Part shown: positions 15,901 through 24,730 of the stretch, piece after piece | Layout of the letters: the number at the start of each line of letters is the position of its first letter | How positions within the stretch are numbered: position 1 is the stretch's first letter | From: an uncultured Eubacteriales bacterium | Lineage (GTDB): Bacteria; Bacillota; Clostridia; Oscillospirales; Acutalibacteraceae | NCBI GenBank assembly: GCA_934630515.1 | Contig: CAKTVV010000003.1 | Coordinates: 62,001 to 126,000, forward strand | Direction: 5' to 3' | Length of the DNA stretch: 64,000 nucleotides | Notes under the pieces: model-generated | What the model saw: only the letters and a program-made list of their open reading frames with translations | What the model was told of the DNA's origin: nothing | Databases searched by the model: none | Translations under genes and position numbers: made by a program

Positions 15901-16422
15901 ATCCGACTGTGCGGGGGGCTCAGCCGAGGCAGCGGGCGGCGTCGTGCGGGGACGCTGGGGGGCGCCCAGCAGCGCCGCCAGCTGATCCTCCAGATTCATC
16001 TGCCGGTCGCCGTCGTCGGTCTTTTCTTCCGGAAACAATACCGACCGCAGGGATGCGTCCGGATCGGCAAAGATCCCCTCGTAGATCGTATCCAGCGTGG
16101 CGCAGTCCGCCCCGCCGGCAGCGGCTTTTTCCCGAGCCGCCTCCAGCTTGCCGGACAGATAGGCCTTATCCGAATCCCCGCTGCCCCGGGACAACTCGTC
16201 CAAGCGCCGGCACAGGGCAGTCAGATCATCCGTTTTCGTGCGCAAAAAGGACAGAACCGGGGCGGCTTCCTCCGCCTTTTCCCCGTTCAGGGCTCCCTCC
16301 TGCTCCATGCGCAGCAGCTCCGCCGTCAACGCCGTCGCCGACCAGGCGACCCCCTCGGCGCTCTTGCCGGTCATGCGCCGCAGCAGCTCCGCTACCAGCG
16401 GACTATAGCGTATCTCTTCCAT
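12955..16422 (-). CDS. Fusion of ClpA/B-type AAA ATPase and FtsH-type AAA/M41 zinc protease
   Basis: 1155 aa, no signal peptide or membrane helix. Residues 1-200: helical, then a Pro-rich linker. About 205-500: ClpA/B-like AAA module with Walker A GPPGVGKT (249-256), Walker B VLLFDEIEK (about 311-319) and the sensor TTNAG. About 545-690: alpha/beta linker that reads like a degenerate response-regulator receiver (PCVLVLAAQ, VKMVLLDPTQG, LPTYILET). About 725-940: FtsH-like AAA module with Walker A GPPGTGKT (761-768), SILFVDEIDAIGRE, pore loop KYVGEG and RRFDRR arginine finger. About 960-1150: M41 peptidase with HETGH (984-988) and third-ligand candidate Asp1061 in SGASGDLDAAT, so it should be an active ATP-driven protease. 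Normal FtsH has two N-terminal membrane helices; here an ATPase replaces them. Start fixed by AAGGAGGTAATT. It is 10 bases after the nucleotidyltransferase gene. Confidence 0.85.
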   Translation of the reverse strand: MEEIRYSPLVAELLRRMTGKSAEGVAWSATALTAELLRMEQEGALNGEKAEEAAPVLSFLRTKTDDLTALCRRLDELSRGSGDSDKAYLSGKLEAAREKAAAGGADCATLDTIYEGIFADPDASLRSVLFPEEKTDDGDRQMNLEDQLAALLGAPQRPRTTPPAASAEPPAQSDVREPKRPQPPREPEEKWGVAELTARVQEVEKTLRKAVYGQGHAIDVLTSGYFQAELMALTDHTRVRPLATFLFAGPPGVGKTFLAEEAARTLQLPFKRFDMSEYSDKEANLMFAGTNKVYKGAKPGVVTGFVAENPRCVLLFDEIEKANVNVIHLFLQILDAGRLQDNFSEEEVPFKDAILIFTTNAGRSLYLEGETREYSCVSRKVILKALEKDKDPHTGASFFPGAICSRFASGNVVMFNHVEAHDLREIAKREILRHAVNLEAKLGIAVQCDEAVFTSVLFAEGGAADARTIRGRAASFFNGELYELLRLVSSEKGGDFTGRIRKIRLAVDLPEASETRSLFESNAKPCVLVLAAQETVERCRTLTDCCRFAGAATLEQAQKVLRTQDVKMVLLDPTQGLRSDRAAYLNIEDAASEARDVLRYVRENMSDLPTYILETPAVHLNAEERLSYRRIGVRGTILLEDTTEPFADAMRRICVQLHQQESMRTLARANKIVVFDTAQQVSEDGVQAEIRLFDFRLETAVDPEDAKNVLSQVSRPDVRFDQVIGAKDAKGELQYFVEYLKDPKKYLGTGVRPPRGVLLYGPPGTGKTMLAKAMACESGVTFIAAEGNQFVKKYVGEGAEKVHELFRTARRYAPSILFVDEIDAIGRERRGAADGVDATLTAFLTEMDGFKSDPTKPVFVLAATNYEVEPGREKSLDPALVRRFDRRVCIDLPDQEDRVRYIRMQMQKNPAFTLSDGQVDNLAMRSTGMSLAALESVLEMALRAALRSGESAVTDALLEEAFETHQSGEAKPWSRELLERVARHETGHAFLCWQSGEKPSYLTIVARGDHGGYMQHENQEGKALYTRSELLSRIRTSLGGRAAEIVCYGAEEGLSTGASGDLDAATRLAEQLICSYGMDSQFGLATISRQALQGSELALQVRGAVNGILTEQMEQAVRLLTENRDTLDRMVSVLLVKNHLTGEEIDRVFRGETLD

Positions 16423-16432
16423 AATTACCTCC

Positions 16433-17575
16433 TTACAGACCCGTGATGCGCCGGATCTCTCCGGCCTGCGCCCGTGCCGTCTCCGAGACGGCGATCACCG
16501 TTTTCATTGCCTTTGCCGGGTGCCGATCCCGCCGAAGCAGCACCGTCAGCAGCCGCCAGCACCAGAAGAACGGCAGCAGCACCGGCAGCCGTCCCAGCAG
16601 CGCATATTTCCCCTTCATGAACGCAAAGGAGGGAAATGCCCGGTGCAGCAGATAGCAGCCCTTGCCCTCCCGGTCATCCGCCATGGCGGCGCCCTGCCCA
16701 TCCTTGCCGAACAACGCCCCGGCGCAGATGTATTCCAGCAGCGTATCCAGATCCGGCGGCAGCGGTCTGTCCTGCCCCTCCGGCTCCAGCACATAGCCGT
16801 TCAGAGCCTCCAGAGCGGAATAAAACTGCCACAAGCCCAGCAGCTCCAGCTGCTGCCGCAGCACCGTCATATCCACCGGCGGACCGAAATGGGTATAGAC
16901 ATACTGATCCAGCAGCATCCGGATCCCCATACCGCCGCCGGTCATATGCTTCGCCGCATGCACCGTCTGAAACACCAGAAATTCCTCCGGCGACATAAGC
17001 ATCTCGCTGCCCTCCGCCGGCTCCAGCCGACGGAAAATATCCCGATAATACCGCCGCAGCAGCGGCTCCTCGTCCCGCAGCCCGTGATGCAGCTCAATAT
17101 GCGCCCCCGGCATCCGATATTCGTCGTGATTGGTCCCTTTGGACAGCAGCGGATACCCCCGCTGCCGCATCAGCCGCCGCACCCGCAGCCGTTCCCCCAC
17201 CGGCACCAGAATATCCACGTCTGCCGCCGTGCGCAGCACCGGATACAGCCGCTGCAGCACATAGCCCTTCAGCCCCACAAAGGGGATCCGCTCCTGCCGC
17301 AGCAGCTGCGCCAGCTGCTGCGCCGCCGCCTCCTGCCGGGCTGCCTGCACCGTCAGCACCGTCTGGGTCGTCTCCCAGCGCTCAAACACCGCCGCCGGCA
17401 GCGCCTGCCGCCACTGCAGAATGACCGGCCATAAAACGCCGATGATCCGATGGCGATACGCCAGCCGGTACAGCCGGCGGGCGGTCTCCTCCGGGTCCTC
17501 CGGCAAGGGTACCGGCTCCCCCCGCAGCGCCGCAGCCGCCGCCGACAATAATTCAAAATACATAGACTCTGTCAT
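16433..17575 (-). CDS. Nucleotidyltransferase-fold protein (NTP_transf_5 family)
   Basis: 380 aa. The family is seen by FVGLKGYVLQRLYP followed by RTAADVDILV, the G-L-K-G and D-x-D pair of the uncharacterised nucleotidyltransferase group (PF14907), then HIELHHGLRD. C-terminal part has two weakly hydrophobic stretches (GRLPVLLPFFWCWRLLTVLL). Members are common in capsule and exopolysaccharide clusters, but the group transferred is not known. Start MTESMYF was chosen because GAGGAT precedes it; the longer frame would overlap the FKP gene deeply. It lies 26 bases after FKP and 10 before the protease gene, so it is part of the capsule transcript. Confidence 0.75.
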   Translation of the reverse strand: MTESMYFELLSAAAAALRGEPVPLPEDPEETARRLYRLAYRHRIIGVLWPVILQWRQALPAAVFERWETTQTVLTVQAARQEAAAQQLAQLLRQERIPFVGLKGYVLQRLYPVLRTAADVDILVPVGERLRVRRLMRQRGYPLLSKGTNHDEYRMPGAHIELHHGLRDEEPLLRRYYRDIFRRLEPAEGSEMLMSPEEFLVFQTVHAAKHMTGGGMGIRMLLDQYVYTHFGPPVDMTVLRQQLELLGLWQFYSALEALNGYVLEPEGQDRPLPPDLDTLLEYICAGALFGKDGQGAAMADDREGKGCYLLHRAFPSFAFMKGKYALLGRLPVLLPFFWCWRLLTVLLRRDRHPAKAMKTVIAVSETARAQAGEIRRITGL

Positions 17576-17601
17576 GGTCGATCCTCTGTTCCGCCGCTCC
17601 G

Positions 17602-20493
17602 TCAGTCCATCGCCAGCTCGCAGCGCCACACCTCGACGCCGGAATCGGCAAATACCGCCCGCAGGCGCTCCTGCAGCTGCTCCGCTGTCACCTGTTTTTT
17701 CATCACGACCTGCAAGAACCCGCCGCCGCCGGCGCCGCAGATCATCCGGCCATCGATCAGATCCTCCACCGACAGGAAGATCTGGTCGATGCAGGTGTTG
17801 GTACAGCCCATATCCATCTTCCGGGACAGCGCCCAATGGCGATCCAGCAACGCTGCAAAGCCATCCACGTTGCCCCGCTCCAGCTCAAAGCGCATCAGCG
17901 CCGCCACCTGCTGGATCTCGTACAGCACCTGCACCGTATCCGGGTCGGCGCCGATATATTGACCGACCACCTCCCGCAGCAGGTTCCGTGCCAGACGCCG
18001 CTGCCCGGTATAAATGATCGCAAAGCGGTCATTCAGCTCCCGCACCGTCTGCGGTGTCAGGTGCAGCGGCACGCTCTGGATCTGCTGGCTCAGCCCCGCC
18101 GGAGCACTTACCAGCTTGATTCCCGGCAGCAGTCCGCCCACCTGATCCTGCCAGCCGCCTCCGGTGGACATCAGCTGCTCCATGCACAGCACCAGCCGGA
18201 ACATCTCATTTTCCGTGGTGTGCAGCCCAAAGAAGCGATCCAGCCCTTTCACACAGGCTGCCGCCAGAATCGAGCTGGTACCCAGCCCGGAGCCCCGGGG
18301 AATATGGATCACACGGGTGGACAGATACACGCCGCCGCCCAGCCGCTCCAGCACCATCTCCAGCGGCGCATCCCCCTGCCGGGGGAGCACGCCGCACGCC
18401 AGCAGCGCCGCCTTATGCAGCGCAAAGGGATCGCCGGGATCCCGGCAATCCTGCAGCGGCGCTAAGGCGGTAAACTCGCCGTAGGAATCGTTATCGGCGC
18501 TGGCCAGCACCACCTTCCGCTCCGGCAGACGCCGCACGACCGCCTCGATGGGGTATTCCCCGTTAAGACGGATCGCCGCATTCAGCACCGTGCCGCCGTT
18601 CTCCAGGCAATACGGCGGCGTATCCGACCAGCCGCCGCCGAAATTCACCCGTACCGGCAGGCGGGTCACCACCTCGTCCTCCCGGATACGCAGCTGCGGA
18701 CGGTACAGCTCGCCCGGCGCCTGCGTGATCACCCGGCAGACGGTCGCAAAGCAGGCATCCAGCGTCTCCCGCTGCTGTTTGCCGGTCAGCAGCCGGGACA
18801 GATAATAATAGATCCGGATCTTACGGCTAAAGCCCTGCAGCGTCATCTCATCCAGCCGCTCGACCCGCTCCAGCAGCAGCTCCACCGCCCGTCGGGAGAT
18901 CCCGCCGGGGAACACCGCCGCTGCCGTTGCTGCCGGCTGCCGCTGCTCGATACGCTCCAGCAGCAGCTCCACCCGCACCCGGTCGCTCATCTTCTCCTGA
19001 AATGCCAGCGTAGCCGCAGCATCCGCCAGCTGAAAGCTCTCCTGCAGCGACAGCATCTCGGGGGTCGATTCCCCCGCCAGCGTCCGGCGCAGCGCCTCCT
19101 CCACGGTGGCGCACACCGGATACCGGGGAGCGGTCCACAGCGGCTCGTCGATGGGCTCTCCCCGGTACAGCGCCTGCTTGGGGTTATCCTCCACCCCATA
19201 CATCCGCACCACAAAGCGCCCATCCTTCAGCTTGACGCCGTGCAGCACCGTATGTGCCGGCACCTGCTCCCCGTTCAGAGTGACCCCGGACAGCACACAC
19301 CCGGCACCCACCACCGAATTCCGATGGATACAGCTATCCTCAATATAGCATCCGGCGCCCACCGCAGCCCGGGGGCTGATATAGGCGTTGGAAGCGGCGA
19401 AATCCGTCTGCTTATGGTTTGTGATCACATTGCCCGACCACCCCAGAAACGAGTAAGCCCCGATCTCCTCGGTCATCAGCCGCCGCAGCTCCCAAGTCGT
19501 GCCAAAATGGACGAATGCCGCCGGAGAAAACCGCAGCAGCTTCATTGTATACGGGTGCAGCACCCGCCACAGCTCCCGACGGCAAGCCGCCAGCTCCGGC
19601 GTAAGCTCCCCCTCCGGCGTTTCCCGCTGATATTCCTCCAGCGTGACGGCGCTCGCCAACGGATACAGAAAATCGGCATAAAACGACAGCCGTGCCCGGT
19701 CATTGACAAAGGCGGCGAAGCCCTCCGGCGTTTCCACCAGACGGTACAGATCGTTGAGAATATGGCTGCTCATCACCACGGCGCCGGTGTCGATATCCAC
19801 ATTGCCGTGAGCGTCCGCCGCCCCACAGGAGCGCAGCGTCTCCTCCGTCTGCTTATGCAGAAAGCGCCGGACATTTCCCTCTCCGTCGCCGAGGAACACG
19901 CCGTGGTTTTTCCCCAGCGCCGTAGACTCCTTAATGGACAGAGCGGCTGCCCCCCGCCCGTAAAAATCGATCTGCAGCGGATTAAACAGCAGCAGCACAT
20001 CCCCCGAGCAGACCAGCATCCCCGCCGGGATCCGCTGCGGCACCGCCGTCAGCCCGATGATAAATTCATCGAACAGCGACGAACGGCGTCCGTCCGGCAG
20101 CACCCGGGGAACGGGGGAAAACAGCTTTCCGCACACAGAATACTGGGGCACCCGCTTGGAATCGCCCCCGGAGTGAATCATCAGGATCTTCAGCCCGTCA
20201 AAGGAGGTCTCCCGCTGACGGATATACCGCAGTCCGTTGAGGGTCGCCCCACCGGAGCCGACCCGTTTCCCCTCCGGGTCCGGCAGCACCGCATAATGGG
20301 TACGGGCAGGAATCTGGCGGCGGGACAGCCGCTGCTCCAGCTGCTGCCGGTACGCCTCCGCCTGCGTCTCATTGGATGCCGTCAGGATCACATAGTCCCA
20401 CACCGGATATTCCTCATTCTGGATCGATTGGGTATAATCGCTGTAGGAATCCAGATAGGACTGCTGCAAGAAAAGGCTCTTATGATCCCGCAT
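17602..20493 (-). CDS. fkp: Bifunctional L-fucokinase / fucose-1-phosphate guanylyltransferase
   Basis: 963 aa, close to the 949 aa of Bacteroides Fkp. Phosphorylates free L-fucose and couples the product to GTP, giving GDP-L-fucose for fucosylated surface glycans. N-terminal half (about 75-430): nucleotidyltransferase with GKRVGSGGATLNGL, HSGGDSKRVPQYSVCGKLF, then left-handed-helix-like repeats (YISPRAAVGAGCYIEDSCI). C-terminal half (about 610-960): GHMP kinase with RLPVRVNFGGGWSDTPPYC, the ATP loop PRGSGLGTSSILAAA and CGAGGGGFLQVV. The first possible ATG has no ribosome site; GGAGGAGG lies 8 bases before the internal ATG used here. Part of the capsule operon, implying a fucosylated polymer made from salvaged fucose. 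Confidence 0.93.
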   Translation of the reverse strand: MRDHKSLFLQQSYLDSYSDYTQSIQNEEYPVWDYVILTASNETQAEAYRQQLEQRLSRRQIPARTHYAVLPDPEGKRVGSGGATLNGLRYIRQRETSFDGLKILMIHSGGDSKRVPQYSVCGKLFSPVPRVLPDGRRSSLFDEFIIGLTAVPQRIPAGMLVCSGDVLLLFNPLQIDFYGRGAAALSIKESTALGKNHGVFLGDGEGNVRRFLHKQTEETLRSCGAADAHGNVDIDTGAVVMSSHILNDLYRLVETPEGFAAFVNDRARLSFYADFLYPLASAVTLEEYQRETPEGELTPELAACRRELWRVLHPYTMKLLRFSPAAFVHFGTTWELRRLMTEEIGAYSFLGWSGNVITNHKQTDFAASNAYISPRAAVGAGCYIEDSCIHRNSVVGAGCVLSGVTLNGEQVPAHTVLHGVKLKDGRFVVRMYGVEDNPKQALYRGEPIDEPLWTAPRYPVCATVEEALRRTLAGESTPEMLSLQESFQLADAAATLAFQEKMSDRVRVELLLERIEQRQPAATAAAVFPGGISRRAVELLLERVERLDEMTLQGFSRKIRIYYYLSRLLTGKQQRETLDACFATVCRVITQAPGELYRPQLRIREDEVVTRLPVRVNFGGGWSDTPPYCLENGGTVLNAAIRLNGEYPIEAVVRRLPERKVVLASADNDSYGEFTALAPLQDCRDPGDPFALHKAALLACGVLPRQGDAPLEMVLERLGGGVYLSTRVIHIPRGSGLGTSSILAAACVKGLDRFFGLHTTENEMFRLVLCMEQLMSTGGGWQDQVGGLLPGIKLVSAPAGLSQQIQSVPLHLTPQTVRELNDRFAIIYTGQRRLARNLLREVVGQYIGADPDTVQVLYEIQQVAALMRFELERGNVDGFAALLDRHWALSRKMDMGCTNTCIDQIFLSVEDLIDGRMICGAGGGGFLQVVMKKQVTAEQLQERLRAVFADSGVEVWRCELAMD

Positions 20494-20524
20494 AGGATAT
20501 TCCTCCTCCATCGGTGAATTTCGG

Positions 20525-22084
20525 TCAGGTACGCTTCTTTGATCGGCGGAGCAGGGTGCTCGCCACCAGCTTCTTCAGATAGGCAAACTCCTCCGTGCGG
20601 CAATACACCAGAAAGAACACCCCATTCGGCACCACCAGCACCAACAGCACCCGCACCGCAAAGAACCCCAGTGTATCCGGCAGCCGCCCGCACAGCCAGT
20701 GCATCCCCAGCGCCACCCCGGTCACCATAGCCAGCCGCAGGATATACCGCACGAAGTAGCCGGTCACCGGTTTCCGGAACACCTCCCGATACAGCAGCAT
20801 CGGGTCATACCAGAACATGGTCGCCAGATAGGAGATCACCGTCCCCAGCAGGATTCCGTTGAGTCCCCAAAAGCGTCCCAGCACGACCGACACGACCAGA
20901 TTGATCAGCACGGAGATCAGGGAACGGTATTTGCCCCTCCAATACAGACCGCAGGCGGTCAAATAGGACTTAATAGAATATTGCACGCCCTCCAATATCA
21001 TATAGAAAAACAGCAAAAACACGGTGACGGGCGGCAGCAGATATCCGGTATCCCGCAGCCATACCGTCTGGATAAACGGATTCGCCAGCGTAAAGAACGC
21101 CACGCCGCAGAAGCCGTACAGCCAGGTATTCATCACACACAGACAGCGGAAAACAAACTCCCCCTGCTCCTTGGTGCCGGTGACAAACAGATTGCCTACG
21201 CTGCCGGTCACACTGTCAAACAAATTCGCCAACAGCATCCGGATATAGCCGGCAATCAGCATATAATTGGAGTATATCCCCACCGTATCCACATTCACCA
21301 GCAGCGAAATCAGAAGGTTATCCGTGGAATTGGTCATCACACCGCATACCTTGTAAAACGCCGTGCCGATGACATTCTTTTTGATGACCCCCAGCTCATG
21401 CCGGGGCAGCCTTTCGGCATGGCGGATATGCAGCGCCGGATAAGCCTTCCCCGCCGCCACGCCGACGATCACATCCGTCAGCACCGTCATACATACCCCA
21501 ATAATCAGATACCCGTAATATCCGACGGGGCGCCCACGAAACAGCACCAACCAAAGGATCTGCACGATCACGGTGAGAAGCCGAACCACATACCCGATCA
21601 GAGAGGGCTTATAGGTACGCTGGTCGGCTGAAAAGATCGTCCGTCGATAAGCAAACAGCAAATAAGAGGATGCCGTCTGTACCAGAAACAGCAGATACAC
21701 CGCCGTCAGATTGACCGGGGCGGCGGAATCCTTTGTGAGATACGGCAGCGCCGGAATCACGCACAGACCCGCCAGCAGAATGAGCAGCCCGATCACACGG
21801 TAGGCGTTTTTGTACAGCGTCATAATGCTGGCGATCTTCTGCTCGTTCTTCTCCTGCAGGGGCTTATACAGGCTGTACACGATCGCCGATTCCAGCCCCA
21901 GATCGGTGAGGCTGAGCACCTGCAGCACATTTTCAAACAGGCTGCTGATCCCCAGATAGCTGCGCCCCAACGTGTAAATAAACACAGTCCGTGCGGCGAA
22001 GCCCAGAGCGATGCTCAAAACCTGTCCGAATACGCTGGTACACATATTCAGCATACTGTACTGGCTGCGGGTCCGTTCTTTCAT
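20525..22084 (-). CDS. Polysaccharide flippase, Wzx-like
   Basis: 519 aa with about 14 hydrophobic helices. The N-terminus (SQYSMLNMCTSVFGQVLSIALGF) and the motif GRSYLGISSLFENVLQVLSLTDLGLESAIVYSLY match the polysaccharide transport family (RfbX/Wzx, MOP superfamily), which flips lipid-linked repeat units across the membrane. The start codon overlaps the stop of the polymerase gene as ATGA, so the two are coupled. Confidence 0.88.
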   Translation of the reverse strand: MKERTRSQYSMLNMCTSVFGQVLSIALGFAARTVFIYTLGRSYLGISSLFENVLQVLSLTDLGLESAIVYSLYKPLQEKNEQKIASIMTLYKNAYRVIGLLILLAGLCVIPALPYLTKDSAAPVNLTAVYLLFLVQTASSYLLFAYRRTIFSADQRTYKPSLIGYVVRLLTVIVQILWLVLFRGRPVGYYGYLIIGVCMTVLTDVIVGVAAGKAYPALHIRHAERLPRHELGVIKKNVIGTAFYKVCGVMTNSTDNLLISLLVNVDTVGIYSNYMLIAGYIRMLLANLFDSVTGSVGNLFVTGTKEQGEFVFRCLCVMNTWLYGFCGVAFFTLANPFIQTVWLRDTGYLLPPVTVFLLFFYMILEGVQYSIKSYLTACGLYWRGKYRSLISVLINLVVSVVLGRFWGLNGILLGTVISYLATMFWYDPMLLYREVFRKPVTGYFVRYILRLAMVTGVALGMHWLCGRLPDTLGFFAVRVLLVLVVPNGVFFLVYCRTEEFAYLKKLVASTLLRRSKKRT

Positions 22085-23523
22085 ACGCTTCCTCCGTCCG
22101 GAGCAGCATTTTCAGCTGTGTCCGCAGGAGTCTTCCATTCCGTATGCAGGAAGCAAAAGCACAGATACAGCTGGAAGGGCAGGTCGATCCACGTCAGCAT
22201 ACTGAGGAAGAAATACATCACCAGCAGCACCAGCAGGAGTGAGTAGTTGCCCAGGCTGCGGTGTCCCGTCCGCCGCCGCAAAGCGGCAGTCTGCCCCTCA
22301 TTCCCGGCGGTCTCGGACATCAGGCAGCCCAGCAGCACCAGAAACAGTCCCGAGCCGACGACGCCCAGTGACGCCAGCATCTCAATGTAGGTATTATGGG
22401 CAGAAAAGCCGATCACGGCAGAGCCCAATCCGGAGCCAAACACCAGCCCAAACGGATGCTCCCCCAGATAGGTAAAGTAGCGTTCCCAGATTTCCGTCCG
22501 CCCGGTAGTCAGATCCTGATTGGTGCCCTGCTGCGTCAACCGCATCAGCATCAGATTCAGGGCTTCCGATCTTCCGGACAAGGCCAGCAGGATCAGCACC
22601 GCCCCTGCCGCCACCACCAGAATCGTCAATCCGTACCGACGCTGCCGGATCCCCGAAGCCATCGCATACAGCAGGATCAGCACCAGCATCAGCAGAAACG
22701 ATTTACTGACCGTCAGCAAGCCGAAGACCACCAGCCCCACCACCAGTCCGTAGGCGGCGGTGCGGTGCTGTATCCGCTTGTAATTTATCAGCATCAGCAA
22801 GCCGATAATGGCGATACACAGATTCACCGCATAGTAGTTGGGATCTGAGCCGAGACCGCTGAAGCGTACTGTTCGGGTGGTCACATATCCGTCAGCCGTG
22901 AGCTTAACGATCCGGGTAAAATCAATATAGCGCTGCAGGATGGCGGAGCCACGCCAGGCATATGCCACCGCCGAGCTGACCAGCAGCCCCAGCGCCATCA
23001 GCGTCAGATAGTTGGGCAATTCCTTCCGGTGGTCGCTGCGCTTAAAGCAGAGGAACAGCAGCAGCGAGGCAAAGAGCTTAATGATCAGCAGCGGCGCCAG
23101 ATTATCGGCATAAACGGAGCCGATCAGCACCGAGGCGAACAGCAGCAGAAATACGTTCAGCTCCCGCAAGCGGAACCGTGGGTGGCGCAGCACAAGCAGC
23201 AGCGCCACATACAGCTCCAGATAGGTCATAAGCGAGGTGGAGGAGGGGCCCAGCTTGAACACGGTGGCAAACGGCAGCAGATACAGCAGCTGCCCGATGA
23301 TATTCTCCAGCGGCAGGCAGAAAAACGCCAGCGCCACCAGCACAAACGCCGCCAACGATGCCATTCTGGTATACAAGCCGGCTATGATCATCACCGTATA
23401 GACAGCACACAGGATCAGATCCAGCTGCACACCGCTGCGGCGGGTGATCCAGCGCATATCGTCCGATATGGCAGCATTCCCCGCCATTCCCCATGCACCC
23501 GCAGGGGCGCTTATTCTTTGCAT
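22081..23523 (-). CDS. O-antigen ligase/polymerase family protein, Wzy-like
   Basis: 480 aa from the chosen ATG (MQRISAP), which overlaps the end of the previous glycosyltransferase gene by 13 bases. About 11-12 membrane helices and a large outer loop holding GTNQDLTTGRTEIWERYFTYL and SAHNTYIEMLASLGVVG, the two arginine/histidine motifs of the Wzy_C/O-antigen ligase family. Likely job: polymerising the undecaprenol-linked repeat units outside the membrane. The start is uncertain; an ATG 33 bases further in is also possible. Confidence 0.8.
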   Translation of the reverse strand: MQRISAPAGAWGMAGNAAISDDMRWITRRSGVQLDLILCAVYTVMIIAGLYTRMASLAAFVLVALAFFCLPLENIIGQLLYLLPFATVFKLGPSSTSLMTYLELYVALLLVLRHPRFRLRELNVFLLLFASVLIGSVYADNLAPLLIIKLFASLLLFLCFKRSDHRKELPNYLTLMALGLLVSSAVAYAWRGSAILQRYIDFTRIVKLTADGYVTTRTVRFSGLGSDPNYYAVNLCIAIIGLLMLINYKRIQHRTAAYGLVVGLVVFGLLTVSKSFLLMLVLILLYAMASGIRQRRYGLTILVVAAGAVLILLALSGRSEALNLMLMRLTQQGTNQDLTTGRTEIWERYFTYLGEHPFGLVFGSGLGSAVIGFSAHNTYIEMLASLGVVGSGLFLVLLGCLMSETAGNEGQTAALRRRTGHRSLGNYSLLLVLLVMYFFLSMLTWIDLPFQLYLCFCFLHTEWKTPADTAENAAPDGGSV

Positions 23524-24719
23524 CCGTTCCACAGTTCTTCCACCTTCTGCAGGGGCGCAGCGGTTGAAAAATCCTTTTCCGCCACCGCCTGCCGCCACTG
23601 TGCCACCGGGTATTCACCGGCACACAGCCGCTTCATAAATTCATATATCGCCTCGTCGGTATTCTCTAAAATCAGTCCGTCCACGCCGCTGCGCACCTGC
23701 TCCGCCGCCGCTGCATACGCCGTCACCACGCAGGGCAAGCCCAACATCTGCGCCTCGGTCACCGCCATGGGCTTCCCCTCGTAGCGGGAGGGCAGAAAGA
23801 ACACATCCATCATACGCTCATACGGCAGCGGGTTCAGCTGCTGCCCCAGGAATCGCACCTGCCGCTCCAGTCCGTTTGTCTCCACAAACCGGCGTGCCTG
23901 CGGCAGATCCGGCCCGTCTCCGATCCAATACCAGACGATATTCCGCAGCAGTCCCTCGTCCCGCAGCCGTTTCAGAGCAGCCAAGCCCCGATCCAGCCCC
24001 TTGGACGCATACACGATGCGGCAGGCGGAAACCAGCCGCACGCCCGCATCCGCCGGCGGAAGGGGCACCGGCTCCGCCCCCCGGCGGCGCACCGCTGCCG
24101 CATCCAGAATATTCTCGATGTACATCACCTTGTGTCCGTCCCGGGGCAGCTTCTGCACCAGATGCCGCCGGCATTCCTCCGACACCGTCACAATGGCATC
24201 CGCCCGGCGGTACATGGGACGATCCAGCTCCGGGATCAGGTAGCTTTTGTCCACATCCGGGTGGATCCACACAATGCGCCGATCCGCATCCACCCGATCG
24301 GACGTCACATAATGGGCGCCCCAGCTCTCGATAAAGCCGATCGCCGCATCGTAATGCCCCGGTAGTCTGCGGGAGATCGAGGCATGCGCCCGCTCGGTAG
24401 CCTGCCACAGAGTCATGCGGCTGCTTTTGGCCGGATCCCGGCGAGTCTTCAGAGCATAATACGCCGCCCGGAACACCTGACCGTTCCACACAGACCGCCA
24501 GAGCTTACGCACCCCATCCGGCACCCGGGAGGGCTGGGCTGCCGCCGGCAGGTGCCTGACCTGCGGCGGGATCCGATCCAGCAGGGCGCCGGTATCCCGA
24601 TAGAGGATCAGATCCACCGCATAGCGGTCATGATCCAATGCCTGCAGCAGAGACAGCAGCGCCGTGGTGGTCCCCCCCACCATCATGCAATCGTAGGCAA
24701 ATAAAAGCTTCGTTTTCAT
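23511..24719 (-). CDS. Glycosyltransferase family 4
   Basis: 402 aa, soluble GT-B fold. N-terminal Rossmann half begins LLFAYDCMMVGGTTTALLSLLQAL; C-terminal nucleotide-sugar half has YWIGDGPDLPQARR, and the E-x7-E stretch FLPSRYEGKPMAVTEAQMLGLPCVVT, in which the first Glu is the usual donor ligand. It adds a sugar to the growing lipid-linked repeat unit; donor and linkage cannot be predicted. Start preceded by AAGGGATAATCG. Confidence 0.88.
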   Translation of the reverse strand: MKTKLLFAYDCMMVGGTTTALLSLLQALDHDRYAVDLILYRDTGALLDRIPPQVRHLPAAAQPSRVPDGVRKLWRSVWNGQVFRAAYYALKTRRDPAKSSRMTLWQATERAHASISRRLPGHYDAAIGFIESWGAHYVTSDRVDADRRIVWIHPDVDKSYLIPELDRPMYRRADAIVTVSEECRRHLVQKLPRDGHKVMYIENILDAAAVRRRGAEPVPLPPADAGVRLVSACRIVYASKGLDRGLAALKRLRDEGLLRNIVWYWIGDGPDLPQARRFVETNGLERQVRFLGQQLNPLPYERMMDVFFLPSRYEGKPMAVTEAQMLGLPCVVTAYAAAAEQVRSGVDGLILENTDEAIYEFMKRLCAGEYPVAQWRQAVAEKDFSTAAPLQKVEELWNGCKE

Positions 24720-24730
24720 GCGATTATCCC

